Assembly (NCBI RefSeq): GCF_000161935.1
Contig: NZ_GG698803.1
Coordinates: 206,888 to 270,887 of the forward strand
From: Limosilactobacillus coleohominis 101-4-CHN
GTDB lineage: Bacteria > Bacillota > Bacilli > Lactobacillales > Lactobacillaceae
Direction: 5' to 3'
DNA: 64,000 nucleotides
Translations under genes and position numbers: made by a program
Notes under the pieces: generated by a model
Seen by the model: the letters and a program-made list of their open reading frames with translations, nothing else
What the model was told of the DNA's origin: nothing
Databases searched by the model: none
Part shown: positions 45,747 to 53,971 of the stretch, one piece after another
Position numbering within the stretch: position 1 is the first letter of the stretch
Layout of the letters: each line of letters opens with the position of its first letter

Positions 45747-47123
45747 GTGAAACGCCAAATTCCAGTACACAAAAATGAAGAATATTCAGCAACGATCACT
45801 GATTTAACTTACGAAGGCAATGGCTTAGTTAAAATTGATGACTTTCCCGTGTTTGTCCCAAACGCGCTTCCGGGAGAGCAAATTACGGTTCGGATTACGA
45901 AGGTTGCTAGTCATTTCGCGTGGGGACGGGTGATGGATTGGCAAACTAAAAGTGCGGATCGAGTTGATGTGCAAAATAAAAAATATATTCAGACGGGCAT
46001 TGCGCCACTTGGCCATCTAAAGTATGAAGCACAACTAAAGTTTAAGCAGCATCAGATTCAAGAACTTTTAGCAAAGGCGCATTTAGATAATATCGAAGTG
46101 TTGCCAACTTTAGGGATGGAAAAGCCATACCATTATCGTAATAAGGCTCAGGTACCAGTAAAAATGATTCGTGGTCAGCTAGAAACGGGATTTTATAAGC
46201 GGGGTAGCCACACCCTTGTCCCAATTGAAGATTTCTATATTCAGGATCCTGCAATTGATCAGGCAATTGTGGTCGTTCGAGATCTGCTTCGGAAGTATCA
46301 CGTGACGCCGTATAATGAACAAACTGGTAAGGGAATTATTCGGACAGTTATGGTGCGGCGTGGTTATTACAGTCATGAAGTGATGGTTGTTTTGGTTACT
46401 AATACTAAGCACTTACCGATGAAGCAACAGATTGTGGATGGCATCGTGGCTGGCGTCCCAGAAGTGAAAAGTATTGTGCAAAATATTAATGATCGCCGTA
46501 CGAATCGATTGCTTGGCGATCAGGATGTGACGCTTTGGGGAGCGGACGAAATTCATGACCAATTATTAGGGATTGATTTTGCAATTTCGCCATTATCTTT
46601 CTACCAGGTTAATCCGCAACAGACGGAACGGTTGTATCAAGCAGCCATTGATAATGCAGAACTTGATGGTTCTCAGACCGTGATTGATGCTTATTGTGGA
46701 ATTGGGACGATTTCTCTAGCAGTTGCTAAGCATGCCAAGCAGGTTTATGGGGTTGAAATTGTACCGGCCGCGATTGCAGATGCGAAGAAGAATGCGCAAA
46801 ACAATGAGATTACGAATGCGGAGTTTGTTGTTGGCAAGGCAGAAGAGCAGTTTGCCAAGTGGCAAGCGGAAGGGTTGAAACCGGATGTTGTGATTGTGGA
46901 TCCACCACGGAAGGGGCTCGCTGAATCATTAATTGAAGCCACTGGTAAGATGGCACCGAAAAAGGTAATTTATGTTAGCTGTAACCCGGCGACCTTGGTT
47001 CGTGATATTCAACGGTTTGCGGAACAGGGCTACCACGTCACGAAGCCAATTCAGCCAGTCGACCAGTTCCCACAGACGACGCATGTCGAGAGTGTTACTG
47101 TCCTTGAACGTACAGAAAAATAG
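45747..47123 (+). CDS. rlmD: 23S rRNA (uracil-C5)-methyltransferase, RlmD/RlmCD type
   Basis: 458 residues. N-terminal TRAM domain (YSATITDLTYEGNGLVKIDD), central domain, and a class I SAM fold: DAYCGIGTISLAVAK, VIVDPPRKGL, and the nucleophile Cys in YVSCNPATLVRDI. The iron-sulfur cysteine cluster found near residue 80 in many RumA proteins is absent; the corresponding segment reads GIAPLGHLKYEAQL. This looks like the lactobacillus subtype. GTG start with AATGGAGGAAG upstream. Modified uridine positions (747 and/or 1939) are inferred from family. Confidence 0.92.
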   Translation: MKRQIPVHKNEEYSATITDLTYEGNGLVKIDDFPVFVPNALPGEQITVRITKVASHFAWGRVMDWQTKSADRVDVQNKKYIQTGIAPLGHLKYEAQLKFKQHQIQELLAKAHLDNIEVLPTLGMEKPYHYRNKAQVPVKMIRGQLETGFYKRGSHTLVPIEDFYIQDPAIDQAIVVVRDLLRKYHVTPYNEQTGKGIIRTVMVRRGYYSHEVMVVLVTNTKHLPMKQQIVDGIVAGVPEVKSIVQNINDRRTNRLLGDQDVTLWGADEIHDQLLGIDFAISPLSFYQVNPQQTERLYQAAIDNAELDGSQTVIDAYCGIGTISLAVAKHAKQVYGVEIVPAAIADAKKNAQNNEITNAEFVVGKAEEQFAKWQAEGLKPDVVIVDPPRKGLAESLIEATGKMAPKKVIYVSCNPATLVRDIQRFAEQGYHVTKPIQPVDQFPQTTHVESVTVLERTEK

Positions 47124-47162
47124 CCGATAAACCGCGCTCTGACGGTATTTATAGATGATTGA

Positions 47163-47205
47163 AAGTGTACTTTTTTCCTTCTGAACTATTGGAAATAGTA
47201 CACTT
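47163..47205 (+). terminator. Long hairpin after rlmD
   Basis: AAGTGTACT (47163-47171) pairs with AGTACACTT (47197-47205), with TTTCC/GGAAA pairing inside. The following TCTTCTATTT is only moderately T-rich, so termination is likely but not certain. From here to 47417 I see no gene or signal. Confidence 0.5.
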
Positions 47206-47417
47206 CTTCTATTTGAAGCTGGCGGGTCGAGTGTTCTATGTCCTATTTCGATAGTCGAGTAGACGATTGTCCAGTTTGGCAGGTCGTGTCGATTAGGGTA
47301 GTGGAAGTAGAGGTGAGCCTTGATATGGTAGCGTTTGTGGTATGTACGAATCGGTCAGTTTTGTACTAAGGATTGAGTTAACAAAAATAATATTGAATTT
47401 ATGCTAATTCGGTTAGA

Positions 47418-47467
47418 ATATCGAAAATTCGCAGGAGAGTTGTATACTCGACGTATATGACAAAAAT
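47418..47467. repeat. 50-bp direct repeat, copy 1
   Basis: Identical over 50 bases to 50006-50055, in the same orientation and 2,588 bp apart. It contains CGAAAATTCG and the dyad TATAC-TCGAC-GTATA. Together the copies bracket the MFS remnant and the DUF389 gene. Confidence 0.95.
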
Positions 47468-47587
47468 TATTCTTTTTAAATACATATAGAATAAACATGA
47501 TGATTACGAACGAAGGTGCTTTCATGAAAAATAAAATAAGTGATAAGAATATGTTTCAGAATTTTGAGGTAAAGGCCTACTGGTTTC

Positions 47588-48343
47588 TTAATGACAATCA
47601 AAATTCCGGCTCTTCCGGTTTTTTAAAATGGCCTTTAAGAATTTCGATGGAAGTCCCCATTTTTTACCAATATGTTTTTGAATTAATTTCTGGGCCTTTT
47701 TATGTTTACCTTGACTAGCCAACCAACTTGGCGAGGCTGGTAGTTTAGCAACCGAACGAAAAACAGCAGTCACTAAGCCTAAAATGGCTGATGAATCTAA
47801 AATAATTTACCAATTGCGGCTACCAAAGCCATGAATTGTTATTCCGGCTATGTAAGAAAAGATAAAACCAATAGTCCAATAGATTATCAATTGGCTCTGT
47901 TTTTTTCCACTTTCATTGAGTGGCAGCCACTCTACTAACAATGAATTACCAACAGTGTAATCAATAGCAATCATTAATCCAATAAAGAAGCAGATAAGAA
48001 ATAAAGCCAATTGATTTATTGTTAGCAGCTGAAGAAGGGAGAAAAGAGAAAATACATACATATCAATCATAAGCATTTTTCGCCGACCAATACGGTCTGC
48101 AATTCTACCTATAATGGTACTCCCCATCAATCCCAGTAAACTACCAGCTCCAATTAGGCCAACCCAAAAGTCATTAATATGGATATAATTTTGGGCTTCG
48201 CTGAGGGCGGTTCCACTAATACCTAATGCATATCCACACGCCATCTGTCCAAGGATAATAGCTAATAGTACCTTTAAGTGAACCTTCTTTATTGGTGCCC
48301 TTTTATAATTCTTTTTGGAATAGTTTTGATTAATTATCGTAAT
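47588..48343 (-). pseudogene. Decayed MFS (sugar-type) transporter, N-terminal half
   Basis: Reading in one minus-strand frame from about 48343 gives KKVHLKVLLAIILGQMACGY, then the MFS signature GRIADRIGRRKM after transmembrane segment 2, and TM segments 3-5. At 47807-47809 there is an in-frame TAA. The same frame then resumes with family-like sequence (AKLPASPSWLASQGKHKKAQ, the usual ESPRWL loop) until 47588. The C-terminal half is missing. No ATG/GTG/TTG follows the AAAGGAG site at 48353-48360; the codon at the expected place is ATT (48341-48343). At least three lesions make it non-functional. Confidence 0.85.
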
Positions 48344-48535
48344 CTTTATCTTCTCCTTTCTTCGATCAACTTAATAAAACGCAATGGGCAAAAAATAAGT
48401 ACCATATGTTAAAATTTCCAGATAGTTGGCTATACATAACTAACAAGTCTTAATACATCTCGCTATTTTTTAATGGCGGGACCTTATTATCAGTTAGTCA
48501 ATAAGTAATTAAAATTACAAGGAGGCAGGACCATT

Positions 48536-49762
48536 ATGTTAACTAATACTTTTATCAAAAAGCTTACGAATGACAGTAAACTAAATATTGAGAATCTTGT
48601 AATCCTAACATGTGCAATATTCATTGCTAGTATTGGATTGAACATGAACTCAACAGCAACGATTATCGGGGCAATGTTGATTTCACCACTTATGTCTCCT
48701 TTATTAGCTATTGGTACTGGACTGGCTATTTACGACATAAAATTAATTAAAAACGGTAGTACGACAATCCTCGTAGAAATCATTATTAGTCTTTTAGCTT
48801 CAACCAGTTATTTCTTTTTTTCACCGCTTTCTTATGCAAGTAAAGAAATTATCGCTCGAACTAGCCCAACTATTTGGGACGTAATGATTGCATTCTTCGG
48901 AGGAGTAGCAGGAATTATTGGTGCTAGCAAAAAAGAAGCTACTAACATTGTACCAGGCGTTGCTATCGCTACGGCATTAATGCCTCCGCTTTGTACAGTC
49001 GGCTATGGAATTGCTTCGCATAATTTAACATTCTTTCTAGGTGCCTCTTATCTCTTTTTAATTAATGCAGTATTTATCATTTTAACTGCATTTTTAGGAG
49101 TTAAGGCTATGCGGTATTTAAGCCATGCTAATAATTATTCTACTAGCTTTTTTCGTTTGCCTACTAGAAAAGAGTTTTTCTTTATAATCGCCATATTATC
49201 ATTGACTATTCCAAGTATATTTTCTGCAAAACAAATGGTACAACAATCAATTATTGAAAATAATGTCCATAAATTAGTTGCGTCCGAATTTGCTGATTCA
49301 CTAGTTATTAAAGAAGATATTGATAACCAAAATAAAACTATTAACCTGACAATCTCTGGCTCCAAAGAAAATTCTCAAAAAATTAAACGTATCAAAAAAA
49401 GATTAACCAATTATAACCTTAAAGACTATTCATTAAATGTTATCCAGGTAGCGCAGCTTAATGTAGCAACTGAGAGGCAGCTAAATAATCAGGTAACAAG
49501 TATCATTAACCGACAAAGACAAACAGAAGATGAGAAGAATAAAAGGCGTTTAATCAAGCAAAATAAACAAAACAAGAAAATTGCTAAGTTATCACATAAT
49601 ATTAATTCTGTCACTTCAGTTAGTGACACTAACAACAATCATTCCATCATTGTGGAACTTCACAAGAAAATAAATTGTGAACAGAAGGAGCAATTGACGA
49701 TAAAAATAAAAAAGAACTTTCCTCATATTGATAAAATTGAATATGTATTAGAGGATTCCTAA
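48536..49762 (+). CDS. DUF389 (TIGR00341-type) membrane protein
   Basis: 408 residues. N-terminal membrane domain of about six segments with the family blocks GAMLISPLMSPLLAIGTG and NIVPGVAIATALMPPLCTVG. A hydrophilic C-terminal domain of about 180 residues follows, with a coiled-coil-like Lys/Gln/Asn-rich stretch (RQRQTEDEKNKRRLIKQNKQ). RBS CAAGGAGG. Function unknown. Noticeably AT-rich with Lys/Asn/Ile codons compared with the core genes. Together with the flanking repeats this suggests acquisition by transfer. 48361-48535 before it shows no clear promoter. Confidence 0.85.
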   Translation: MLTNTFIKKLTNDSKLNIENLVILTCAIFIASIGLNMNSTATIIGAMLISPLMSPLLAIGTGLAIYDIKLIKNGSTTILVEIIISLLASTSYFFFSPLSYASKEIIARTSPTIWDVMIAFFGGVAGIIGASKKEATNIVPGVAIATALMPPLCTVGYGIASHNLTFFLGASYLFLINAVFIILTAFLGVKAMRYLSHANNYSTSFFRLPTRKEFFFIIAILSLTIPSIFSAKQMVQQSIIENNVHKLVASEFADSLVIKEDIDNQNKTINLTISGSKENSQKIKRIKKRLTNYNLKDYSLNVIQVAQLNVATERQLNNQVTSIINRQRQTEDEKNKRRLIKQNKQNKKIAKLSHNINSVTSVSDTNNNHSIIVELHKKINCEQKEQLTIKIKKNFPHIDKIEYVLEDS

Positions 49763-49818
49763 AAAAGCCACTATTAACAAAGATTATTGCTTAATATCTG
49801 TCATAAAGCGTAATGAAA

Positions 49819-49940
49819 CACAAAATAGTAATCCAATTACTATGTCGATCTCTTTGTGATTTCTAAAGACTTACTTCGCTTCGACGGAGGGTTCCCTACA
49901 GGCTAGCTTCGTGTCGAAAAACGAACTAGCAAGCTAGTTC
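49819..49940. other. Hairpin-rich non-coding stretch after DUF389
   Basis: Contains CACAAA ... TTTGTG (49819-49824 / 49853-49858) enclosing ATAGTAAT-cca-ATTACTAT (49825-49843). About 80 bases on, GAACTAGC-aa-GCTAGTTC (49923-49940) appears, whose left arm can instead pair with GCTAGCTTCGT upstream (from about 49901). No coding potential; no family recognised. 49941-50005 and 50056-50212 hold nothing else I can name. Confidence 0.45.
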
Positions 49941-50005
49941 TGTCTCCTTTTTCAGTCTGTGATATTTAACTCGAAAGCGATTCGATGCGGATCTGTTTTA
50001 TAATC

Positions 50006-50055
50006 ATATCGAAAATTCGCAGGAGAGTTGTATACTCGACGTATATGACAAAAAT
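50006..50055. repeat. 50-bp direct repeat, copy 2
   Basis: Identical to 47418-47467. It lies about 160 bp outside the terminator that closes the phage-like element's recombinase operon. Confidence 0.95.
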
Positions 50056-50212
50056 ATTCGGCTTTATGGTTAGAATCTTTATTTTACAAAAATTAGGGAT
50101 AACCATTGATAAACCAAAGATACTTAATAAATTTAAGAATGTTTTAACTACTCATTACTATTAAGTAACACGAACTTACTGTAAATTAGGTTTAATAAAG
50201 ATCAGAATGTTT

Positions 50213-50243
50213 AAAATAGCACCCAGCCAAAATAGCTGAGTGC
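50213..50243 (-). terminator. Terminator of the recombinase operon (minus strand)
   Basis: On the minus strand GCACTCAGC (50243-50235) pairs with GCTGGGTGC (50227-50219), one G-T wobble, then ATTTT. Confidence 0.8.
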
Positions 50244-50258
50244 CGTACACCATAAATT

Positions 50259-51836
50259 TCACATATTAACTCTAATTACTTCACCATCTTTGAACGTGAA
50301 TTCCATGTAGCGTTGGAAGATGGTGATTTTTTCTACTAAGCGACGAACCAATTGTTCATCAAAGTCAACTAAGCCATACTTGTGCAATTCGACTAATTTG
50401 TTGATTTCATCAAGGTTGTGTAGTTTGGCTTGTTGATCAGTTTCACGACTTTGGACTTTTTCTTTTTGCTTCCGCAGGTCCATGATTTGCTGGGTTAGTG
50501 CGTCGCAGTCTTGATGCTGGTTAGCAGCTTGAATTAATTTCATCTGCACTTCTTCTAGTTGCTTATCGAGCTGGTCAAGTGTTGGTCCTTTGGAGCTTTT
50601 GATGACTTTCATGATGTTAGCTTTGATTTGTTTGCTGGCCAGCTCATGCCCTTCAATGAGCTGGTTGAAAGCTTCAACGGTAGCTTCCTTGAGAAGGGGC
50701 TCTTTAACATTTCGGATCATGCAGCGGCGACCAGTCCTGCTTCTTCTTATTCGGCTGGCACAACGCCACACAGCCACTTTTTCTGGCCGATACCACATGT
50801 TTCGCTGCAAAATATCACCGCATTTGCCACAGAATATTTTTTGAGAGAAGCAGTATTTGCCGTTAAGTCGCCGATGCTTACCGTTTTTAGTGGTGATTCC
50901 GTTACGTCGTTGTTTGATGATCTGCTGCACTTGCATGAAAACAGACTTGGGAATAATCGCCGGGTGATCATTTTCCACGTAGTATTGTGGCATGATACCT
51001 TCATTCTTCACTCGTTTTTTATTAAGAAAATCAACGGTGTAAGTCTTTTGTAAAAGGGCATCACCCATATATTTCTCGTTTTTAAGTATTTTAGCCACGC
51101 CGCTAGAGCGCCAATTTTTTGTTTTGCCACCGGTCAAGATACCATCAGCTTTGAGCGAATCGGCGATTTGTTTCATCGTCATTCCGTTTAGGTAGCTATA
51201 GAAGATCCGTTTAATGACCTTGGCTTCCTCTGGTTCAATTACTAGATTTCCCTGATCATCTTTAGTGTAACCGAGGAAGTGATTATGATTGACAAACACT
51301 TTACCTTGTTGGTAACGGTATTGAATCCCCATTTTAACGTTTTGCGATAAGGACTCACTTTCTTGTTGGGCGAGGGAAGCCATGATGGTAATTAAAACTT
51401 CACCCTGGGCATCCATGGTGTTGATGTTTTCTTTTTCAAAGAAGATCGCAACATTGATGGCCTTTAAGTCCCGAATGTACTTCAGACAATCAATGGTATT
51501 CCGGGATAACCGGCTGATGGACTTGGTGACAATGAGGTCGATCTTGCCAGCTTTACAGGCGGCGATCATTTTATTAAATTGTTCCCGTTTCTTGGTGTTG
51601 GTTCCGGAGATTCCATCATCAGCATAGATACCTGCAAATTCCCAGGTTGGTTCCTTTTGAATTAGCTCTTTGTAGTGAGCTACCTGAGTTTCGTAGGAGC
51701 TAGCCTGCTCATCATAGTCGGTCGAAACCCGGCAATAAGCAGCTACCCGGAGCTTTTCAAAAGGTTGTGAACTACGTTGATGATGGACGCTGTTTCCTTT
51801 TGGCTGATGGGCAGGAATAATGCGTACTTTACCCAA
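50259..51836 (-). CDS. Large serine recombinase 1
   Basis: 525 residues. N-terminal resolvase domain with catalytic Ser38 in AAYCRVSTD and the full active-site helix KSISRLSRNT (R109, R112). A recombinase domain (FYSYLNGMTMKQIADSLKAD) follows, then a zinc ribbon (CGKC ... WRC ... RRC near residues 345-385) and a C-terminal coiled coil (about 430-480). TTG start overlaps the end of recombinase 2 by 8 bases, with AAGGTGA upstream. It would carry out integration and/or excision of the element by cutting att sites through a phosphoserine link. Tandem pairs of this kind occur in Firmicutes phages and integrative elements. Confidence 0.92.
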   Translation of the reverse strand: MGKVRIIPAHQPKGNSVHHQRSSQPFEKLRVAAYCRVSTDYDEQASSYETQVAHYKELIQKEPTWEFAGIYADDGISGTNTKKREQFNKMIAACKAGKIDLIVTKSISRLSRNTIDCLKYIRDLKAINVAIFFEKENINTMDAQGEVLITIMASLAQQESESLSQNVKMGIQYRYQQGKVFVNHNHFLGYTKDDQGNLVIEPEEAKVIKRIFYSYLNGMTMKQIADSLKADGILTGGKTKNWRSSGVAKILKNEKYMGDALLQKTYTVDFLNKKRVKNEGIMPQYYVENDHPAIIPKSVFMQVQQIIKQRRNGITTKNGKHRRLNGKYCFSQKIFCGKCGDILQRNMWYRPEKVAVWRCASRIRRSRTGRRCMIRNVKEPLLKEATVEAFNQLIEGHELASKQIKANIMKVIKSSKGPTLDQLDKQLEEVQMKLIQAANQHQDCDALTQQIMDLRKQKEKVQSRETDQQAKLHNLDEINKLVELHKYGLVDFDEQLVRRLVEKITIFQRYMEFTFKDGEVIRVNM

Positions 51837-53490
51837 TTAAATCACCTTCACTTTCGATAATGCTGTACAAATATTCGGCTTGCTTGATTGGATCGTTATA
51901 ACGTTGTTTGATGATACTACGAAAGAAGTGTTCATCGATGGTGGCAGCTTTGTTTAGCTTTTCAGGTAACGCTAATCCGCATTTCAAGATGAAGGTTGCT
52001 TTGTTTGAACTGTTAACCACAATCTGTTGGACGAACTCTTGAAATATACCTTCATCAAATTCAGTAAGCTGTTTCCCTTGCTGGCACCAATTCAACAAGG
52101 TACGAACATCTTCAAAATTATTTGCTGAATCGGTATTCTTACCATTGAGCTGTTTAATCTTTTCCTGACATTGGTAAGTGTCTTGCTCGAGCTTAGTGGT
52201 TTGATTGATATAGATGGCTCGGTCGAGTAACCCAGTTTGCATCAATTGGGTTAATGTTTCAGCCTTATGGTCGTTGGACTTGATTTGCTTATTTAAAGAA
52301 ATGAGTTGACCATCGCTGTTGGCATTAGCTTCTTCTTTCAGGGCTTCTAACAATGGCTGTAATAAGAACTTCCGACTGTGAACCAGTTTATTCATCATAT
52401 TACAGAAGGCTGCTTCCAAACCTGCTTCAGACACTGCTTTAGTTGGGCATTGTTTAGCAGACCTTAAATGTTTTTGACAGGCCCAGTAAATTTTATGGGG
52501 ACGTGTTTGCCGCTTAAAAGTAGTCCCACAATTACCGCAGATGATTTTTCCAGAAAAAAGGTAATGGTGTTGGTATTTATGGCTACCAGTTTCGATATGG
52601 CGTTTTTGGGCTGCTTCTTTAAGCAAGACTTGAGCCCGGTTAAAAGTTTCGTGGTTAACCAAACTAGGGTGATGCTCTTCAATTAAGTATTGGGGGAGTT
52701 CACCTTGGTTAAAATGACGGTGATATTGATCATCACGGTAAGTTTTCTGACAGAGCATATCACCGGTGTAATTGATATTTCGTAAGATATTAATAATGGT
52801 GTTACTACGCCATTGGCCACTACGCTTTGTTGGTATGTGTTTATGATTCAATCCTTTAGCAATTTGACTAGCTGACATCCCGCTTAAAAATTGTTGAAAA
52901 ATTTCTCGCACAACCCCGGCTTCCACTGAATCGATAACTAAGTTGCCATCCTCAATTGAATATCCATAGGGAGCAGATGATACTCGAAACTCACCACTAG
53001 CGAAACGTTGTCTGATTGACCAGCGTAAATTTCCTGCAGTCGAATGAGATTCATCCTGAGCAATACTGCTGAGAATTGATAGAAATAATTCGCTGGCCAT
53101 TGCTCCAGTATTGATGTGTTCCTTTTCAAAGATAATTGGAATGTTCAACTGCTGCAGTTCTCGAACTATTTGTAAACAGTCGGTTGTATTCCGTGATAAG
53201 TGGCTGATCGACTTGGTAATTACGAGGTCAATTCGGTGATTATGACAATCAGCTAGTAATTCTTTTAAGGCATCACGCTTCGTCAATTTGGTACCCGAGA
53301 TTCCTTCATCGTAATAGATCTTAGCTAACTGCCAGTTTGGTTGATTGCTAATGTATTTTTGATAGTGTTCACGCTGATTCTCAAGACTTTCAAGTTGTTC
53401 AACGTGGTCAGTTGAAACTCGACAATAGGCCGCTACACGGAGTTGCTTGGCATCACGATGGTAGCTTTGAATTTTAGTAATGGTCGACAT
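51829..53490 (-). CDS. Large serine recombinase 2 (missing one catalytic arginine)
   Basis: 553 residues with the same domain order as recombinase 1: Ser26 in AAYCRVSTD, recombinase domain (FQQFLSGMSASQIAKGLNHK), zinc ribbon (CGNC ... WAC ... QC) and a coiled-coil region. The active-site helix reads KSISHLSRNT. The arginine equivalent to R68 of gamma-delta resolvase is histidine (H97, codon at 53200-53202); the second arginine (R100) is kept. It may be a poor catalyst acting as partner or directionality subunit for recombinase 1. First long gene of the operon, preceded by the SHOCT-like gene; RBS GAAAGGAGGA. Confidence 0.9.
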   Translation of the reverse strand: MSTITKIQSYHRDAKQLRVAAYCRVSTDHVEQLESLENQREHYQKYISNQPNWQLAKIYYDEGISGTKLTKRDALKELLADCHNHRIDLVITKSISHLSRNTTDCLQIVRELQQLNIPIIFEKEHINTGAMASELFLSILSSIAQDESHSTAGNLRWSIRQRFASGEFRVSSAPYGYSIEDGNLVIDSVEAGVVREIFQQFLSGMSASQIAKGLNHKHIPTKRSGQWRSNTIINILRNINYTGDMLCQKTYRDDQYHRHFNQGELPQYLIEEHHPSLVNHETFNRAQVLLKEAAQKRHIETGSHKYQHHYLFSGKIICGNCGTTFKRQTRPHKIYWACQKHLRSAKQCPTKAVSEAGLEAAFCNMMNKLVHSRKFLLQPLLEALKEEANANSDGQLISLNKQIKSNDHKAETLTQLMQTGLLDRAIYINQTTKLEQDTYQCQEKIKQLNGKNTDSANNFEDVRTLLNWCQQGKQLTEFDEGIFQEFVQQIVVNSSNKATFILKCGLALPEKLNKAATIDEHFFRSIIKQRYNDPIKQAEYLYSIIESEGDLIG

Positions 53491-53525
53491 GACAATCCTC
53501 CTTTCGTCAGTGTGGTATGTTAGCT

Positions 53526-53756
53526 CTAGAACCTTGATGTATCAATATTTCCAGGTCCTAATAATGGTAGAAATGATTGTTTATTTAGAGTATCTATTTC
53601 ATTAAATTCAGTAGTCGAAATTAGTCCCTTGTTGAGTAGACTTTGAATAATTTGTTTTGATTGTTGATAATGCAAATCATTCATTAATTGCTCTGAGCTA
53701 ATATTCTTACTTGTTATTAGTGGTTGATGGGTTACTGGTTGTACTTTCTTCACCAT
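53526..53756 (-). CDS. Small SHOCT-like protein
   Basis: 76 residues. The middle (LHYQQSKQIIQSLLNKGLIS, then TTEFNEID) fits the short C-terminal oligomerisation (SHOCT) motif, with a Thr/Gln-rich N-terminus. Small proteins of this type often precede tandem serine recombinases and may be partners, but this is inference. The start ATG (53756) is preceded at 9 bases by GGAGG, which is locked in a hairpin (53766-53789). Confidence 0.65.
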   Translation of the reverse strand: MVKKVQPVTHQPLITSKNISSEQLMNDLHYQQSKQIIQSLLNKGLISTTEFNEIDTLNKQSFLPLLGPGNIDTSRF

Positions 53757-53765
53757 GTTTAATTA

Positions 53766-53789
53766 CCTCCACTGATAAGCCAGCGGAGG
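53766..53789 (-). promoter_or_regulatory. Hairpin masking the Shine-Dalgarno of the SHOCT-like gene
   Basis: On the minus strand CCTCCGCTG (53789-53781) pairs with CAGTGGAGG (53774-53766) around a 6-base loop. GGAGG at the 3' arm is the only RBS for the downstream gene, so translation of the recombinase operon's first gene is probably gated by opening this hairpin. Confidence 0.7.
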
Positions 53790-53813
53790 TCGAAAAGTAA
53801 ACCATGGTAAAAG

Positions 53814-53840
53814 AAAAAAGCTGACAGAAAACTGCCAGCT
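53814..53840 (-). terminator. Minus-strand terminator upstream of the recombinase operon
   Basis: On the minus strand AGCTGGCAG-tttt-CTGTCAGCT (53840-53819), 9-bp stem, then a T run. It is the second minus-strand terminator after the toxin-like RNA and insulates the recombinase genes. Confidence 0.85.
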
Positions 53841-53846
53841 AAAAAG

Positions 53847-53875
53847 TTGAAAAAACAGGATAGATCAGCTATCAT
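53847..53875 (+). promoter_or_regulatory. Plus-strand promoter of the antisense RNA
   Basis: TTGAAA (53847-53852), 17-bp spacer, TATCAT (53870-53875). It is a strong sigma-A match on the strand opposite to every gene of the element; the start is expected near 53882. Confidence 0.75.
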
Positions 53876-53879
53876 AATA

Positions 53880-53918
53880 AAAGAAAAGAGAGCAACGAGC
53901 TGCATCTCGTTACCCTCA
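53880..53918 (-). terminator. Terminator of the toxin-like RNA (minus strand)
   Basis: A 12-bp stem with two wobbles, 53918-53907 paired with 53900-53889 (core AACGAG/CTCGTT), followed on the minus strand by TTTTCTTTT. Confidence 0.7.
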
Positions 53919-53971
53919 AGCGTGATCAGGAATGATCGAGGATGAAGCTAACCGTTATGGTTGGCTTTTTT
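53882..53971 (+). ncRNA. Antisense RNA, candidate type I antitoxin
   Basis: About 90 nt, from the promoter at 53847-53875 to a terminator AGCTAACC-gttat-GGTTGGCT followed by seven T (53948-53971). It is fully antisense to the 3' part of the minus-strand toxin-like RNA, including the peptide's stop codon (53949-53951). It carries hairpin AACGAG/CTCGTT and direct repeat DR1 (53921-53942). The same repeat (DR2) occurs at 54088-54109 next to the peptide's Shine-Dalgarno. So the RNA could pair at both ends of its target, as in Fst/par-type systems. Confidence 0.6.
53921..53942 (+). repeat. Direct repeat DR1 (in the antisense RNA)
   Basis: 22 bases, 18 identical to DR2 at 54088-54109, same orientation; shared core ATCAGGAAT and GAGG at the end. 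Confidence 0.85.

Noticed and set aside
47497-47718. Plus-strand frame of 73 residues
   Set aside because: It runs antisense through the MFS remnant, shows no family resemblance and ends without any downstream signal; at most its first 20 codons could be a fragment of a lost gene.
50006-50055. Second 50-bp repeat as the attL core of the phage-like element
   Set aside because: Its twin lies 2.6 kb further outside rather than at the element's other end, and serine recombinases do not leave long identical cores; kept only as an accessory repeat.
47418-50055. Composite transposon
   Set aside because: No transposase frame and no inverted terminal repeats are present at the 50-bp copies.
50559-51053. 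Plus-strand frame of 164 residues opposite recombinase 1
   Set aside because: It lies wholly inside the recombinase gene on the other strand; Phe/His-rich composition of an antisense shadow, no RBS.
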